DNA from: Streptococcus oralis
GTDB lineage: Bacteria > Bacillota > Bacilli > Lactobacillales > Streptococcaceae
Length of the DNA stretch: 14,459 nt
NCBI GenBank assembly: GCA_937930605.1
Contig: CALHBZ010000343.1
Location: 1 to 14,459, forward strand
Direction: 5' to 3'
In this document: piece after piece, positions 13,027-14,459 of the stretch
Layout of the letters: every line of letters begins with the position of its first letter
Position numbering within the stretch: position 1 is the first letter of the stretch
The notes under the pieces: generated by a model
Told to the model about the DNA's origin: nothing
Databases searched by the model: none
Seen by the model: the letters and a program-made list of their open reading frames with translations, nothing else
Position numbers and translations under genes: made by a program

Positions 13027-14136
13027 CTAATCTTCAATAAAATCACGAAGCGGTTTGCTGCGACTTGGTTGGCGCAATTTTCTCAAAGCCTTGGCTTCAA
13101 TCTGACGGATACGTTCACGAGTTACGTTAAAGACTTTACCAACATCTTCAAGGGTGCGCATTTTCCCATCGTCCAAACCGAAACGAAGGCGCAAAACGTT
13201 TTCTTCACGGTCTGTGAGAGTATCCAAGACTTCATCCAACTGCTCACGCAAGACGATACGCGTTGTGTAATCCACTGGATTTTCAATCACTTCGTCTTCA
13301 ATAAAGTCCCCAAGATGGCTATCGTCCTCTTCACCAATCGGTGTTTCAAGTGATACTGGCTCTTGGGCGATTTTCAAGATTTCACGCACCTTGTCAGGTG
13401 TCATATCCATACGTTCAGCGATTTGTTCAGGAGTTGGATCTTGACCCAGTTCTTGAAGGAGATTCCGCTGTTCACGAACAAGCTTGTTAATGGTTTCCAC
13501 CATGTGAACAGGAATACGAATGGTACGAGCCTGATCAGCGATGGCACGAGTAATTGCCTGACGAATCCACCAAGTTGCATAAGTAGAAAACTTAAAGCCT
13601 TTTGAATAGTCAAACTTGTCAACTGCTTTCATCAAGCCCATGTTTCCTTCTTGGATCAAATCAAGAAACTGCATACCACGACCTACGTAACGCTTAGCGA
13701 TCGAAACAACCAAACGAAGATTGGCTTCTGCAAGACGTTGTTTGGCTTCGATATCACCAGCTTCAACAGCTAGGGCCAATTCTTTTTCTTCTTCGTTGGT
13801 CAAGAGAGGAACAACCCCAATTTCCTTCAAGTACATACGAACAGGGTCATTAACCTTAGCAGAAGTTGAACCAATCAATTCCTCATCACTGAGCTCTGGC
13901 TCTTCTTCTGTACTAAGCACACGCGCACTTGGATTCCCTTCGTTATCAGTGATAGAAATTCCAGCATCCTGAATCCGTTGCAAAAGATCCTCAATGCCGT
14001 CTGCATCTAAGGTAAAAGGAATAACCAGACTTGAATTGATTTCGTCATCTGTTGCTGTTCCTGTTTTTTTGTGGTTCCGGATAAAGTCTGCTACTTGCAC
14101 ATCAAATGTAGTTACTTCTTTTTGTTTTGTTGCCAT
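13027..14136 (-). CDS. rpoD: RNA polymerase primary sigma factor RpoD (SigA)
   Basis: The housekeeping sigma-70 factor that directs RNA polymerase to -35/-10 promoters. The 369 aa are typical for Firmicutes, with a short N-terminus and no large non-conserved insertion. Region 1.1 occupies about 8-60; region 1.2 about 96-130 ([11 protein letters not shown]); regions 2.1-2.4 about 135-199, including [14 protein letters not shown] and [13 protein letters not shown] (core binding and -10 recognition); region 3 about 210-275; region 4.2 helix-turn-helix [20 protein letters not shown] (328-347) for the -35. The ATG at 14136 is two bases after the dnaG stop codon, and its GGAG ribosome site lies inside the last dnaG codons, so translation is coupled. 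This is the classic macromolecular-synthesis pairing of primase and sigma factor. Confidence 0.98.
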   Translation of the reverse strand: MATKQKEVTTFDVQVADFIRNHKKTGTATDDEINSSLVIPFTLDADGIEDLLQRIQDAGISITDNEGNPSARVLSTEEEPELSDEELIGSTSAKVNDPVRMYLKEIGVVPLLTNEEEKELALAVEAGDIEAKQRLAEANLRLVVSIAKRYVGRGMQFLDLIQEGNMGLMKAVDKFDYSKGFKFSTYATWWIRQAITRAIADQARTIRIPVHMVETINKLVREQRNLLQELGQDPTPEQIAERMDMTPDKVREILKIAQEPVSLETPIGEEDDSHLGDFIEDEVIENPVDYTTRIVLREQLDEVLDTLTDREENVLRLRFGLDDGKMRTLEDVGKVFNVTRERIRQIEAKALRKLRQPSRSKPLRDFIED

Positions 14137-14138
14137 TA

Positions 14139-14459
14139 TTACTCCATTCTTCTCTTTTGGGAAATCAATCGTTGCAATTCTTCCAAGGCTGTGTCTGTAT
14201 CTCCTACATGACTAGCTTCCTGTACTTTCTTTTTAATCCTTAAGTTGTCCTTGCTGAGGAGGGCACGGTTTCGAGCCGCTTCGACTTCAGAAAGTTCTAC
14301 AGGCGACATCTCTGCTGGCAAATCTAGACTAAGCACATGGTACCAGGCATTTTCAACCTCAGGACTCTGATGAGAAAGTTCCTCTGATCCGATTTCTCCC
14401 TCTACACTTAATAATTCGTAAAGAATCTGAAATTCTGGGGTATCAAAGAAAAAATCTTC
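14139..14459 (-). CDS. dnaG: DNA primase DnaG, C-terminal end
   Basis: The frame is open from the right edge to a TAA at 14141-14139 and gives the last 106 residues of a protein ending LISQKRRME. The N-terminal zinc-binding and catalytic domains lie outside the window. The fragment is acidic and helical ([17 protein letters not shown] at its start), as expected for the C-terminal domain of primase that binds the replicative helicase DnaB/DnaC. Identification rests mainly on its position two bases upstream of rpoD, the standard dnaG-rpoD order, and on remembered streptococcal endings; the fragment alone is weakly diagnostic. Confidence 0.88.
   Translation of the reverse strand, partial: EDFFFDTPEFQILYELLSVEGEIGSEELSHQSPEVENAWYHVLSLDLPAEMSPVELSEVEAARNRALLSKDNLRIKKKVQEASHVGDTDTALEELQRLISQKRRME

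Noticed and set aside
12684..13046. Longer 120-aa version of the DUF59 protein
   Set aside because: The extra 11 residues have no ribosome site and would overlap the rpoD end; the ATG at 13013 has a well-placed GAGGAT.

Overview
The window looks like the chromosome of a mitis-group Streptococcus (S. mitis/oralis/pneumoniae relatives). The reasons are the pneumococcal-type gene order dnaG - rpoD - DUF59 - cpoA(lafB) - lafA - PspC - DUF4044 - obgE, an SMK-box (SAM-III) riboswitch ahead of metK, two cell-wall proteins with YSIRK-type signal peptides and LPXTG anchors, and AT-rich intergenic DNA. Species is inferred from remembered sequences; no search was run. Every supported gene is on the minus strand, so the window is best read from the high coordinates down.

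Right part (14459 to about 8160, housekeeping): the 3' end of dnaG (primase), rpoD (major sigma factor) and a SufT/MIP18-like DUF59 gene are tightly packed and end in a stem-loop. An extended -10 promoter then starts a second unit: cpoA/lafB and lafA (diacylglycerol glycosyltransferases making the membrane glycolipids), a 63-aa PspC-domain membrane protein and a 44-aa DUF4044 membrane protein. A hairpin terminator or attenuator follows, then obgE (ribosome-associated GTPase) and a coupled 57-aa small protein, closed by a strong terminator.

Middle (about 8025 to 4075, accessory): one monocistronic gene encodes a 1254-aa wall-anchored protein with its own promoter, strong Shine-Dalgarno site and terminator. 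It has a YSIRK signal, a helical FIVAR-like N-terminal module, nine consecutive SHIRT-type repeats (five of them near-identical 255-bp units at DNA level), a Rib-type domain, one more SHIRT repeat, a Pro-Gln stretch and LPNTG. This is the architecture of the variable-length 'Periscope' surface proteins.

Left part (about 3960 to 1): a cshB-type DEAD-box RNA helicase with its own promoter and terminator; a 459-aa wall-anchored von Willebrand A protein with an operator-like palindrome over its promoter; and the 5' 220 codons of metK behind its promoter and SMK-box riboswitch. The 662-961 interval is filled by the riboswitch, a terminator and a perfect 14-bp inverted repeat.

I found no tRNA, rRNA, insertion sequence, phage gene or CRISPR array. 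The most notable items are the dimeric duplication inside the SHIRT array, the riboswitch, the unusual vWA adhesin-like protein, and the small membrane proteins embedded in the glycolipid operon. I see no clear evidence of a wholly new system.
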